Assembly: GCA_017591395.1 (NCBI GenBank) | Contig: WEDG01003319.1 | Coordinates: 1 to 64,000, forward strand | DNA from: Schistocephalus solidus | Taxonomy: Eukaryota; Platyhelminthes; Cestoda; Diphyllobothriidea; Diphyllobothriidae | Direction of reading: 5' to 3' | Length of the DNA: 64,000 nucleotides | In this document: positions 50,840 through 61,014 of the stretch, one piece after another | How positions within the stretch are numbered: the first letter of the stretch is position 1 | Layout of the letters: each line of letters opens with the position of its first letter | Translations under genes and position numbers: made by a program | The notes under the pieces: generated by a model | What the model saw: the letters and a program-made list of their open reading frames with translations, nothing else | What the model was told of the DNA's origin: nothing | Database searches by the model: none

Positions 50840-51565
50840 AAAATAGCCCGTGATTCAACTGCTGTTGGGCCGGATGGTGTCTCAGCATTTATCCTAAAGT
50901 CTTGCTGCTCTCATATTGCCCCTATTTTGACACCTTATAAGCATGTCCTTCATGGAGTCAAAGGTTCCTGATATTTGGCGTTCATTAAGAATCACTCCTA
51001 TCCCTAAAAAGTCCGCTAATTTTGGTTCTAACTCTTTCCGTCCAATCGCCTGCTTTACCGCTTTACTGAAGCTTGCTGAGCGAGTTGCTCTCGATACAAT
51101 TAAGCAATTTTCCTCCAATTTCTCCGACTCATTACAATTTTCATATAAGGCCCTGCGTATTACCCTACACGCCCTTGCCATTGTGGTACATTCGACTCTA
51201 CGAGATTTAGATAAGGGCTGCCATGCGTACGCATGCTCATTTCTTGACTACTCCTCTGCCTTCAAACACCATCCCGCACCATCTCCTCCTTAATAAAACA
51301 TCCGCGTGTGACAATTCCGGCTGGGTTGTCTCTTGACTCGAAGGCTATTTTACTTCCCACACTCAATTTGTGCACTCCGGCAAGCGGAAATTTACTATCC
51401 TTCCAAACAACTGCGGTATTCTTCAAGGTGCCATCCTATCCCCTCACCACTTCTCCCTTCATACTGATGATTTCAGACCACAAAACGACTGTTTGTACAT
51501 CAAATATGCCGACGATATTGTTGTTGATCATCTTCTAAAAATCAGACAAATCTCCAGTCTCTGAA
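50840..51565 (+). pseudogene. LINE-F reverse transcriptase (left copy)
   Basis: Reads STAVGPDGVSAFILKSCC-type sequence (50860-50910), then VPDIWRSLRITPIPKKSANF, GSNSFRPIACFTALLKLAER, QFSYKALRITLHALAIVVHS, LDKGCHAYACSFLDYSSAF, a one-base insertion (CAAACACC for CAACACC, near 51270), then GILQGAILSPHHFSLHTDD and IKYADDIVVDHLLK. The YADD box and the motif A aspartate are intact. Confidence 0.82.
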
Positions 51566-51569
51566 GGAT

Positions 51570-52207
51570 GGCCTGGACCTTGTCTCAGCTTGGTCGTCAG
51601 ATAATGATCTTCAACTCAACCATGAGAAATCTTTCCAAAAGGTTTTTCACCGGCGGCCATCCTCTTGTTCTGAATCCTCAGCCATCCTTCCCAACGAGGT
51701 ATACTCTTTCCGGACCCTTGGCGTTACTCTGACATCCCATCTTTCATTCTCCCAACATATTGATACTCTTTTTACAAAAATTCTTAAACTTCTATAGTAT
51801 ATCCGCCGTTTACGTTCCTATCACACCCCAAAACCTTTATCTGGCGATTTATAGAGACATGTATCCTTTCCCTCATCCTTTATTGTTCTCCCATGATTTT
51901 TCCAGCTTTGCTTAAAAAAGAATTTTTTGATTTTAAAACGAATCCTTCGAATTCTCTCTTCTGCTGCTGTTTTTTCTTATACTGTTTTAGTGGATTTGAT
52001 AACAAAACGCCACTTCACAACAGTCAAACAATTTGCCGGGCGAAGTCTTGATGATGTAACCCATCCCCTCCACTCTGAGCTGAATGCCACGAAGTCTTCC
52101 CATCCGATGCACCGAGGCTTTCGTCATATAGCTTGCCGTACATCAGCATATCAGCGCTCCATTTTGCCATTTCTAGCACGCCACCTCACGTGTAAAGAGA
52201 CTGAAAT
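51570..52207 (+). pseudogene. LINE-F RT tail (left copy)
   Basis: Contains DLVSAWSSDNDLQLNHEKSF-like sequence (about 51575-51640), ILPNEVYSFRTLGVTLTSHL and SQHIDTLFTKI (51690-51785), KRILRILSSAAVFSYTVLVD, VKQFAGRSLDDVTHPLHSEL and FRHIACRTSAYQRSILPFLA (51927-52207). It ends KETEI before the stop. Confidence 0.75.
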
Positions 52208-52362
52208 ATAGAAGCTGAGCTTGTAACTGTCTGCCCCTTAGATGTCCATTTTTGACTCGTTGATGCTTGCATAGTAAGTTAATTTGTCCTATTATTTTAT
52301 TGAATGCAGCCATTTAATTTTTTGCTGCAATTTTGAATGATACTTCAAAATAAAGCGTATTC

Positions 52363-52424
52363 TTCTCTCTCTCTCTCTCTCTCCCTCTCGCTCTTTCCCT
52401 CTCCCTCTTTCTCTCTCTCTCTCT
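52363..52424. repeat. (CT)n tract at the LINE-F 3' end
   Basis: Imperfect CTCTCT/CCCTCT tract following AAATAAAGCGTATTCTT. The mirror (GA)n tract is at 56028-56085 in the other arm. Confidence 0.93.
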
Positions 52425-53154
52425 TAATAAAATTCTCCTGTTAGTGATCACGTCTCCATCACAACAATTAGATGATTGCTTTCATTGTATCGCAGAGCAT
52501 TTGACTGACAACTTGGTAAAGTTCTGAGAAACACATTTTCATTCAGAAAACTGCTGCTACAGACGTAGTTCCACTTAAAATCTTTCTTTAACAAGTTTTG
52601 GCAGATAGCTAAACCAAATATACCAAAATTGGATTGTTACATATTAGGCATGTTGTCTAGGGAGACGGTTCTATTCAAAATTAATGTTTTTACTAGCATT
52701 TGGTATGCTTACTGCACCGTTTTAAACACGTGCATGCTTTGATAACTATATTTAAGACACTGAAAGCTGGGTCTAGGAGCCCAGTCATATTGATTTTTTG
52801 GCTTGTTTTCAAGTAATCATGCATATTTCTCCATCCAGGAAATCTCGAATTTCATGCGTGCTTGCTATTCTACGGCATAAATGTGCTGCATCAATCGCTC
52901 TACTGTGTAGAATTAATATGAATTAGCTATTTATTAAGAAATTTTATTCCAGTTAATTTATTGTGCCGAATAAGTTAACGTGATCAGAGTACCAGATAAA
53001 CTTCAGGCCTTTAAAGGAGACCGTTTCAGAAAAACGGAAAATTGTAGAATGGAAATCTGCACTAGTACTTTAAGTGCTGAAATTACCAAAATAATCCATT
53101 ATCAAATTGAACAGGGGAAATTTAGATGGTACTTAGACCTGTAGTTTGTTGGTG

Positions 53155-53225
53155 ACAGATGAAAAGGAGACTAGAATGGGCCTTTCTGCCACTTTTCCCG
53201 TCGTCAGTTAATCAATCACAACTCC
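53155..53225 (-). mobile_element. S1d: SINE body fragment
   Basis: The minus strand reads GATTGATTAACTGACGACGG, GAAAAGTGGCAGAAAGGCCC, ATTCTAGTCTCC, similar to the S1 body (TGACTGGTTGATGACGG...CAGAAATGGCCATTCTAGTCTCC). No head is seen. Confidence 0.5.
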
Positions 53226-53604
53226 GCGCCAGTCTGATCTGAGAATCGAATAACATTGCAGCTGGCATTCAAGAATGCCTATGCAACACTTAATAAAAGG
53301 AGCCAGGTACTCGAAGCGTCCCAATAACTGCTTGTTATCGCACGCAAAGTAAGGACACTTTTGTTACTAAGGCGTTTATAAGGGAAGCTGGAAGACAAGC
53401 AAGAGGGGAGAAGACATTACGTGCTGGTATCTTAGAAGGGTCATTAGGGTCAGCAATCAATCGATAAAGTTCACAGACGTCACTTTACCACTTGATAGCA
53501 GTTGACTATGTCCGTCTATTTGTCCACCGGAAATATAGGTAAGGATGACCGTCTTAGCAGGACATGGGAATAGGACCGCCCTGTCCACCTCACGTATGTG
53601 GCCT

Positions 53605-54265
53605 TGCGACAAATCTTGGCAGCTAGCTAAACCAAAAATACGGAATGTTTAATCGGATAAACATGGAAGAAATCAAACTCGGCGAACGGGCGTTTTCAAT
53701 ACTTCATCCTCAGGCCTGTAAACCAATAAAATTACGTTACAATAAAGAAGTTAAAGTTAAAACAGCTAATGAACAGTAGCCATGAGCATTATGGTTTTGG
53801 GTGCTCAGACATATGGGGGTGATTCTGGTCTGGTTAAGTGCGGGACATGGGGCACGGGGGAAGTGGGAGTCTTACCTATTAGGAATGTTTTCTAGGGAGA
53901 CGGTTCTATTCGAAATTAATGTTTTTACTGGCGTTTGGTTTGCTCACTGCGCCGTTTTAAACACGTGCATGATTTGCTGACTATATTTAAAACGCTGTGA
54001 AAGCTGGGTCTCGGAGCTTAATTCAAATTGATTTTTGGCTTTTATTCAAGTAATCATGCATATTTCTCCATGCAGGAAATATCGAATTTCATGCTAGAAT
54101 GCTATTCTACGGCAAAAAATGCTGAGCCAAACATTAATAGGAATTACCCATGCTTGCATCTTAGAAGAGTAAATAAGGTCAACAATCAATCGGTACGTTT
54201 CACAAAATTCGTTTTACCACTTGGTAGCCGTTGAGTATATCCGTCTATTTGTCTGCCTGAAATAG
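53605..54265 (+). repeat. direct duplication within the spacer
   Basis: Parts of 52590-52890 recur at 53605-53645 and 53873-54120 (GGGAGACGGTTCTATTCGAA, ATTAATGTTTTTACTGGCGT, TTTTAAACACGTGCATGATT, TCAAGTAATCATGCATATTT, CTCCATGCAGGAAAT). Parts of 53415-53550 recur at 54145-54265 (ATCTTAGAAG, CAACAATCAATCGGTA, TTTTACCACTTGGTAGC). The second copy of the first block is split by about 230 bp. Confidence 0.72.
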
Positions 54266-55259
54266 GTCCAAGGTTTTCGTCTCCTAGTGTTGGCAATCTA
54301 AACCTTAGTTATTCTTCCATCCTACCGCCCGCATGACAACAAGAAAGGCATGCGGCAAGTTCGAGTTCATTCGTTTCTGTCACGCAGGGTGCACCGTAGT
54401 ATGTGTGCTGTCTGTTCGCATTATATGGGAACTAACAATGTCAAACTCGCGAATTTGAGGTAAATATCATGGGTAAACAATTCCTTTCCTCCCCGCACTT
54501 CGTTCCATTTTTTTCGAGGCAGCTGTTTTTATTCCGGAGGTATATGTTCTGTTCAGTGGAAGTTTACAACGCCGACAGACATCCATCAACTTTAGCATTT
54601 GCAATACCAGATGTGGTCGGTGCCCGATGTGGGGGGACAATGCTGCTGTCAGGGGCTGATGGTGGTGGTGGGGGTAGGGGTGGTGGCGAGGGGAGCCGAT
54701 GTTGCTTGTCCAAATGGCTGCGTTCCCTGCCTGAGAGGGCCATGCAGCCGGGGGTGACACCGCCATTCGACACCCGAAGTCACGCCATCGTACCGACTGT
54801 TGTTTGTAGCAATGCATATCTTTAGTTTCCTTTCTAAAATATCCGCCCTGAGCTAGCATGGCAAATCAGTGCCGTTTAAGCTTGCTTACTTCCTGACCAT
54901 ACATTGGGTCATAAATACTTCTGTTTGAATGGACCCACTGCATCTGACAACATCGCCAGAGGATCACCACTACTTGATGGGAACCAGATCTGGAGTCTCC
55001 CTCTAAAAGGGAGTCTTGGCGTTGGTGTCCTCGAAGGGGCAGTTTTCCGGGTGTTGATCAGTGGTCTGTGATCTAAGAGAGAAAGCACTCACCTCCACTG
55101 CAAATAATTATTTCATCATGCCTCTCATCTTTCCCGGAGAAAACTAGGCTCGAGATATTAATGGGCGTGTATCATTTCGTCCCTTGGTATGACGTGACGG
55201 TGAATTACCATATCAGATGAATTTATAGTGGTAGGCCCAAGGGAGCGTAAAAGAGGAAA

Positions 55260-55425
55260 GACAACTTCTGCCAAATTGGTAAGTAATAGAGAATTTCGGC
55301 AGATTTTAATAATTAATTTGACCCAATTGTGAAAAAATCTTGGATGCCTCGATGAGATTCGAACCCTCGCCAGTACAATCAACGCTCTCGTCAACTCAAC
55401 TACGAGGCCCCCACTGGGAGCCATG
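55260..55425 (-). mobile_element. S2a: tRNA-derived SINE
   Basis: The minus strand begins GGGGGCCTCGTAGTTGAGTT, has a TTGTA anticodon-like loop and GGGTTCGAATCTC as B box, then CATCGAGGCATCC closing the acceptor. The body TTTTTTCACAATTGGGTCAA, ATTAATTATTAAAATCTGCC, GAAATTCTCTA matches the other S2 copies. The head is threonine-like, but stems are imperfect. Confidence 0.62.
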
Positions 55426-55479
55426 CTCTTAATTACACTTCAATTTAAGTTAACCGCCCAGCCTACTTCAACGTATGAT

Positions 55480-55640
55480 ATCCCCTATTGGGGTGAGTTC
55501 TAATCCCGCTGAAGCCGCCAAGTTTTCTCACGAGTTGGTCAAATAAATCATTCAAATCTGCCAAAATCCTCTACTATTTAACTGTGTCTGGTGGATTCTA
55601 GATTGAGTGCCAAGGAAATACTTCTTAGGCAGTCAGATTA
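55480..55640 (+). mobile_element. S2b: tRNA-derived SINE, head truncated
   Basis: GGTGAGTTCTAATCCCGCTG (worn B box), AAGCCGCCAAGTTTTCTCAC, GAGTTGGTCAAATAAATCAT, TCAAATCTGCC, and TCTGGTGGATTCTAGATTGA. Confidence 0.6.
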
Positions 55641-55979
55641 CTGTATCAGAATTGGTGTATTCAGTCTGGATATCGGACTGAATAAATTAAGTTTTAGATT
55701 GCGAGTCATCAAATCATGCACGTGTTTAAAACGGCAGTGAGCAAACCAAATGCCAGTAAAAAGCATTAATTTTGAATAGAACCGTCTCCCTAGACAACAT
55801 GCCTAATATGTAACAATCCAATTTCAGTATATTTCGTTCAGCTGTCTGCCAAAAACATGTTAGAAAGAGTTTTAAGCGGAACTACGTCTGTGGCAGCAGT
55901 TTTTCTGAATGAAAATGTGTTTCTCAGAACCTAACAAAGTCGCCAGCCAAAGGCTCTGTGATACAATGATAGCAATCAT

Positions 55980-56026
55980 CTAATTGTTGTGATGGAGACG
56001 TGATCACTAACATGAGAATTTTATTA

Positions 56027-56057
<31 letters not shown>

Positions 56058-58400
56058 AAGAGAGAGAGGGAGAGAGAGAGAGAGAAGAATACGCTTTATT
56101 TTGAAGTATTATTCAAAATTGCAGCAAAAAAATTAAATGGCTGCATTCAATAAAATAATAGGACAAATTAACTTACTATGCAAGCATCAACGAGTCAAAA
56201 ATGGACATCTAAGGGGCAGACAGTTACAAGCTCAGCTTCTATATTTCAGTCTCTTTACACGTGAGGTGGCGTGCTAGAAATTGCAAAATGGAGCGCTGAT
56301 ATGCTGATGTACGGCAAGCTATATGACGAAAGCCTCGGTGCATCGGATGGGAAGACTTCGTGGCATTCAGCTCAGAGTGGAGGGGGTGGGTTACATCATC
56401 AACACTTCGCCCGGCAAATTGTTTAACTGTTGTGAAGTGGCGTTTTGTTATCAAATCCACTAAAACAGTACAAGAAACAACAGCAGCAGAAGAGAGAATT
56501 CGAAGGATTCATTTTAAAATCAAAAAAAATTCTTTTTTAAGCAAAGCTGGAAAAATCATGGGAGAACAATAAAGGATGAGGGAACGAATACATGTCTCTA
56601 TAAATCGTCAGATAAAGGCTTTGTATGTGTGATAGGAACGTAAACGGCGGATATACTATAGAATTTTAAGAATTTTTTGTAAAAAGAGTATCAATATGTT
56701 GGGAGAATGAAAGATGGGGTGTCAGAGTAACGCCAAGGGACCGGAAACAGGATACCTCGTTGGGAAGGATAGCTGAGGATTTAGAACCAGGGGATGGTCG
56801 CCGGTGAAAAACCTTTTGGAAAGATTTCTCATGGTTGAGTTCGAAGATCATTATCTGACGACCAAGCTGAGACAAGATCCAGGCCATCCTTCAGAGACTG
56901 GAGATTTGTCTGATTTTTAGAAGATGATCAACAACAATATCGTCAGCATATTTGATGTACAAACAGTCGTTTTGTGGTCTGAAATCATCAGTATGAAGGG
57001 AGAAGTGGTGAGGGGATAGGATGGCACCTTGAAGAATACCGCATTTGTTTGGAAGGACAGTAGATTTCCGCTTGCCGGAGTGCACAAATTGAGTACGGGA
57101 AGTAAAATAGCCTTCGAGTCAAGAGACAACCCAGCCGGAAGTGTCACACGCGGATGTTTTATTAAGGAGGAGATGGTGCGGGATGGTGTTGAAGGCAGAG
57201 GAGTAGTCAAGAAATGCGCATGCGTACGCATGGCAGCCCTTATCTAAATCTCGTAGAGTCGAATGTACCACAATGGCAAGGGCGTGTAGGGTAATACGCA
57301 GGGCCTTATATGAAAATTGTAATGAGTCGGAGAAATTGGAGGAAAATTGCTTAATTGTATCGAGAGCAACTCGCTCAGCAAGCTTCAGTAAAGCGGTAAA
57401 GCAGGCGATTGGACGGAAAGAGTTAGAACCAAAATTAGCGGACTTTTTAGGGATAGGAGTGATTCTTACTGAACGCCAAATATCAGGAACCTTTGACTCC
57501 ATGAAGGACATGCTTATAAGTTGTCAAAATAGGGGCAATATGAGAGCAGCAAGACTTTAGGATAAATGCTGAGACACCATCCGGCCCATACGGTATTAAG
57601 AGGAGAATAAACATGGAAAAATCTCATTAAAAAATGTTGTAAGGATGTTGGTGCATGACTCAACATTGGACTGACTGAGGAAGACGGGTATAGTGTACGA
57701 TATACAAGTCTGGGGAAGGCAAATGTTTTCCGGGGACGTGTTGGGAACCTTAATTTTCCTTTCGGGTTTGAGTAGCAGCGCACGCGTAGAAGCGGAATCA
57801 ATTTTTGGAAGACCTACTTATACAGAATGATCGGAAACAGACAATGGAGCTCTGTTCTTAACAAGGAAAACTTGGGTTGTTTGGTCGAAACTTGATCGAG
57901 AGGGGCCTCAGCGTGATTATTGAAGGAAACAAGGTCGTCAAAGCCTAACAACAAAAAACGGACTTATATTCAAACGATTAAAGTCACCGCATAAGAGAAT
58001 AAGATGCTCGCAGGACAATAAAGCAAGTTTTTGTGGAAGAAAGTCAAAAAACGGGTAAGCGCACCTTCACAGGTCGTGGTGAATATAAATGCTAGCAAAT
58101 ATAATGCCCTTAAACGTATTTAACAATCAGGGCTTGCATATGACAGCGATATCGTCTATCAAATCTTCAGAGTACGAAAATAAGGACTTATAGTTAATGC
58201 ACCAATCCTTGTTGACCAAAATAGCCACCACCCCGCCTCTACTGGAGGAGGAAGATTTTGATCTGATCGAAAGCAACAGAAATACGGGGGGCTAACAAGT
58301 TGTGCGTCACCGTCACTATTTAACCACCTACCATTTAAAGTTCTCAATCTAACCCATCCTGACGTTTCGAATTTTCACTCGGGCCCATCATCTACGTTTG
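55980..58400 (-). mobile_element. LINE-F (right copy)
   Basis: Minus-strand mirror of 49700-52350. It keeps the correct CAACACC where the left copy has an extra A, so its RT reads LDYSSAFNTIPHHLLLN, and it shares IKYADDIVVDH. It lacks about 402 bp between the linker and the RT fingers, joining ...CGTATGG to GCCGGATGG. Neither copy is intact, and each is broken in a different place. Confidence 0.75.
57119..57511 (-). pseudogene. LINE-F reverse transcriptase (right copy)
   Basis: A 130-codon minus-strand stretch: VPDIWRSVRITPIPKKSANF, GSNSFRPIACFTALLKLAER, LQFSYKALRITLHALAIVVH, DKGCHAYACAFLDYSSAFNT, IPHHLLLNKTSACDTSGWVV. The rest (GILQGAILSP, KYADDIVVDH) follows in another frame at 56891-57085, and the tail at 56239-56460 and 56666-56887. 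The catalytic aspartates are present. Confidence 0.83.
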
Positions 58401-58515
58401 TTCCAACGTTCTCTATATAGCGGTGTTTTTCTTGTGCAACCTTATTTTAACCAATAGGGAGTTCGAAGGCGTTCAGCTACCATTCACTTCATAAAACTGC
58501 AGTGAACTGAACCAG
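58390..58515 (+). mobile_element. 5'-truncated LINE-E-type 3' end (right arm)
   Basis: Mirror of 49545-49670: CCAATAGGGAGTTCGAAGGC, ATTCACTTCATAAAACTGCA, GTGAACTGAACC. Confidence 0.7.
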
Positions 58516-58789
58516 AGAGCATTACAGAGGCTGATAATGGATGCTCAAGGAGTCCATATTTATAAGATGTCATTGCTATCTGACTGCATACCTATGGAAT
58601 GTAAAAACCCTCTTACGCATCACTGGTGCTCGCACTTAGTGCGACGATAGCTTCCTCGATGGAATCCGAGGCGGTAATTGCTGCAATTCCCTCACTGTTG
58701 CTGATTGCTAACGCAGCCATTTGGCTCACGGATATTGCAACTAAAAACGGTTTTTCGTCCACCCGCCATCCTCGTTATTATTCTTATCT

Positions 58790-58925
58790 TGCTCTTGTGG
58801 GTTCGAATCTCACTGAGACCGCCTAATGTTTCACAAGTTGGTCAAATAATTTATTCAAATATGCCCATACCATCTGCTCATTAATTGTGCCTGATAGTCA
58901 TCTGGTGGATTCTAGATTGATTACC
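58790..58925 (+). mobile_element. S2c: tRNA-derived SINE, head truncated
   Basis: CTTGTGGGTTCGAATCTCAC (B box), TGAGACCGCCTAATGTTTCA, CAAGTTGGTCAAATAATTTA, TTCAAATATGCC, CATCTGGTGGATTCTAGATT. It begins at the outer edge of the right arm of the inverted repeat. Confidence 0.65.
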
Positions 58926-59034
58926 TCATAAATCCTGTTTGCGCAATCAGCTTACTGAATTTGTGGTTTCGATATAATGCTGTAGGCTGGATGGGTAAGT
59001 AAAAGAAAATGTGAGTAAACTCACGGCTTCCGAT

Positions 59035-59180
59035 GTGGGCCTCGTAGCTGTGTAGACTAACGCGTTGGCTGTGGGTTCGAATCCCACGGAGGCCACCGAG
59101 TTTTTCAAAATTTGTTCTAATGTACACTTTTTTTAGTCGTCTCCTATACGTAGATACATTATAGTCATCTGTTCGATTGT
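59035..59180 (+). mobile_element. S2d: tRNA-derived SINE
   Basis: GGGCCTCGTAGCTGTGTAGA, CTAACGCGTTGGCTGTGGGT, TCGAATCCCACGGAGGCCAC. A GGCCTC/GAGGCC acceptor-like pairing and a perfect T arm (GTGGG/CCCAC) are kept, but the anticodon arm has been shortened by a deletion, so it is not a functional tRNA. The body resembles the other S2 copies only weakly. Confidence 0.6.
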
Positions 59181-59418
59181 CCACTGCTGCAGAAAGTCAT
59201 ATTAGTAAACGTTGTGTGAAACAGCTATCGGAGACATTCGCGTTTGTTTATTTGCTTCGGTTCAATCATATGATCTCTAAGGTTTTCATTCACCTGCACT
59301 TGAGGCAATGCAAGTGAGTAATTTGGCAACTTGCGATAAAATGGGAGCTATTTTATCACTCCGTTTCATTCCAATAAGATTGAAAGGAACTACTTATTCT
59401 TGTATTTCAACCCTTCTT

Positions 59419-59419
59419 C

Positions 59420-59466
<47 letters not shown>
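59419..59466. repeat. (AAT)n microsatellite
   Basis: About 15 AAT units, followed by CAG/CAA-type triplets. The overlapping frames are homopolymer artefacts. Confidence 0.97.
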
Positions 59467-59531
59467 CCGCAGCAGCAGCAACAACAAAATCATTATTTTT
59501 CTTCTTCGTCGTCGTCATTACCATCATAATC

Positions 59532-59583
59532 ACCTTCTTCTTCTTCTTCTTCTTCTTCTTCTTCTTCTTCTTCTTCTTCTTCA
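59532..59583. repeat. (TTC)n microsatellite
   Basis: About 16 TTC units. Confidence 0.97.
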
Positions 59584-60185
59584 TCGCCTTATCTCTCTCC
59601 TCCCACTCCCCCTTCCCAACCTCCCGGGGCTCCAGTGTGGATTTTAATAGCTGATGAATTCAGTTCTCATTTGATGAATGCAAGTGCGTCAAACACCTAA
59701 TGCCTTAGGTCGTCTCCATTTTTAGGAATATTTGACTGCACAATTGTGTTGTCATGTTGAGCGCTAAACGTCTCTTGAGACTGAACTGAAGATATAAATT
59801 CAACATAGCCACGATAAATTGACACATCCATAGGTGTCAAATTTATTTCGAATATTGAGGCCGTTTTGTGCAGTTTTCGATACGTGATGATGCCATGCGT
59901 TTTTGTATCTCGGTATTGACAATGAATAGATTCATTTTAGAGTGGGAGTGTAGAGAGTACTACTTAGGGGTAGTACCACACAGATAGCATTTGGTCGCTC
60001 CATTTGTCTCGTACAGGTGGTTAATGCTCATGTGGATGCCTCTAACTGGTACCCAACGCCCACCTGTGGCTCGTTGAAGCTAAGTTATTCCCAGTGGCCA
60101 TACCCCGGGCAAACGTTACGACCGGCGAGTTTAACTAGGTGAGGGTCTCCGGTGTTGTGTGTGTTTCCACACCCGGTATGTCTGA
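59584..60185. other. unassigned sequence upstream of RTE-J
   Basis: No gene recognised. The last 100-150 bp may belong to the RTE-J 5' UTR, but I have no second copy to define the boundary. Confidence 0.4.
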
Positions 60186-60214
60186 CTCCCGAACTTCCCA
60201 ACTCCGCCCCTCTC

Positions 60215-60455
60215 AAAAATTCCTGCGGTGGGGGCGACAGCAACCCCTTAGGCGGCCCAGGCTAAATCGGGTCGTTCTCTCGTTAAAACAAAACTGTCAC
60301 CCATAGTGAAGTTCGGCAGACATCTGGGATGTCCGAGCAACCCTATTTAGGGACAGCACTGCTTGCCTCTCCGTGGAGGAAGGGGCTGGAAAAGGTGCCC
60401 TAAACAAATGCTGGGTCTCACGTCTTCTGCAGCCGGCCGCAGATCGCGGATCACA
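60215..60455 (+). other. RTE-J 5' UTR
   Basis: It aligns with 25860-26100 of RTE-G, including TGCCCTAAACAAATGCTGGG and a hairpin CCTCT-CCGT-GGAGG at 60366-60379. A second palindrome, CCCTATTTAGGG, lies at 60342-60353. The endonuclease coding region follows with its first 100 or so codons missing. Confidence 0.6.
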
Positions 60456-60955
60456 AAATACGCGGCCTCCGCCTGCCTCTTCGGGGAGACCAGTTCGCCA
60501 CCATCATCACCGCCTACGCTCCCCCAATGACGAGCTCTGATATGGCGAAGGACAAATTCTACGAGGACCTGCACGCCCTACTGGTGACTGTGCCGAATGT
60601 GGACAAGTTAATTGTCCTTGATAACTTCAACGCCCGCGTCGGGACATAACACGCTGCCTGGCAGGGAGTTCTGTGTCCCCATGGTGTCAGTGGCTGTAAC
60701 GATAACGGCCTCCTTCTTCTGCGCACGTGTGCGGAACACCGTCTACTGCTGACCAACACCACGTGTATGCACCCTCAAACGCGTCGCTGGCAGCTGGAGG
60801 GCTATGTTCTCGTCTGGAGGCGAGATCGACAGGACGTGCTGGTGACCAAAGCAATCCGCAATGCCAATGTTTGGATGGATTATCACCTCGTCATCTCCAA
60901 GATGAGGCTCCGACTTCTACCCCGATGAAGGATCCAAGGTAAGCGACAACCAGGT
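60456..60955 (+). pseudogene. RTE-J endonuclease, N-terminally deleted
   Basis: Reads [40 protein letters not shown] and [14 protein letters not shown] followed by a stop, then [55 protein letters not shown] and [15 protein letters not shown]. The GDFN box is DNFN, replacing the catalytic aspartate with asparagine, and the TDHH box is DYH. The first half with WNVRS and SETR is deleted. Confidence 0.82.
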
Positions 60956-61014
60956 AAGTTAAATATTCTTCTGTAAAATTTGTCTGCTCACTGTTTTGAT
61001 ATCAGCAACCAAAT

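Larger units (their letters stand above)
49700..52350 (+). mobile_element. LINE-F (left copy): Rex1-like CR1-group LINE
   Basis: Plus-strand order: endonuclease (49700-50240), linker, RT (50840-51565), tail (51570-52207), 3' UTR ending in (CT)n. The RT has the FLDYSSAF motif A and PKKSANFGSNSFRPIAC-type fingers seen in Rex1/Babar LINEs rather than in the CR1-like LINEs A-E. The 5' end is not defined; no ORF1 is seen. The copy is nearly identical to the right-arm copy. Confidence 0.75.
49275..52746 (+). repeat. left arm of a large inverted repeat
   Basis: The sequence is nearly identical to the reverse complement of 55704-58785, from GGACAAAAACCG...GCAATATCAG at the outer end to CACGTGCATGCTTTGATAAC at the inner end. 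In the RT section (about 51060-51280 against 57240-57400) I see only two or three differences. The arm holds a CR1-type 3' end, LINE-F and a (CT)n tract. The two arms differ by a deletion of about 402 bp in the right arm. Confidence 0.85.
52747..55703. other. spacer of the inverted repeat
   Basis: AT-rich and without a recognised gene. It holds a broken direct duplication (see 53605-54265), an S1-type SINE tail (53155-53225), S2 SINE copies (55260-55425, 55480-55640), and a G-rich tract near 54655-54700. A 130-codon minus-strand frame (54467-54859), rich in histidine and proline, has no domain I know. Confidence 0.5.
55704..58785 (-). repeat. right arm of a large inverted repeat
   Basis: Mirror of 49275-52746. 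It lacks the segment equivalent to 50467-50868: GTATGG joins directly to GCCGGATGGTGTC. The spacer between the arms is about 2,957 bp (52747-55703). Confidence 0.85.

Noticed and set aside
49275..52746. Two independent insertions of LINE-F as the explanation for the inverted arms
   Set aside because: The match continues through a truncated LINE-E-type end upstream and several hundred bases of flank downstream of LINE-F, so the duplication is larger than the element.
54467..54859. Overlapping 118- and 130-codon frames on opposite strands
   Set aside because: No recognisable domain; the histidine/proline- and glycine-rich parts come from the G-rich tract. Not enough to call a gene.
59040..59097. 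Functional tRNA gene
   Set aside because: Acceptor and T arm look good, but the anticodon arm is too short. The sequence belongs to the S2 repeat family.
59308..59584. Poly-asparagine and poly-lysine/poly-tyrosine proteins
   Set aside because: These frames are translations of (AAT)n and (TTC)n microsatellites.
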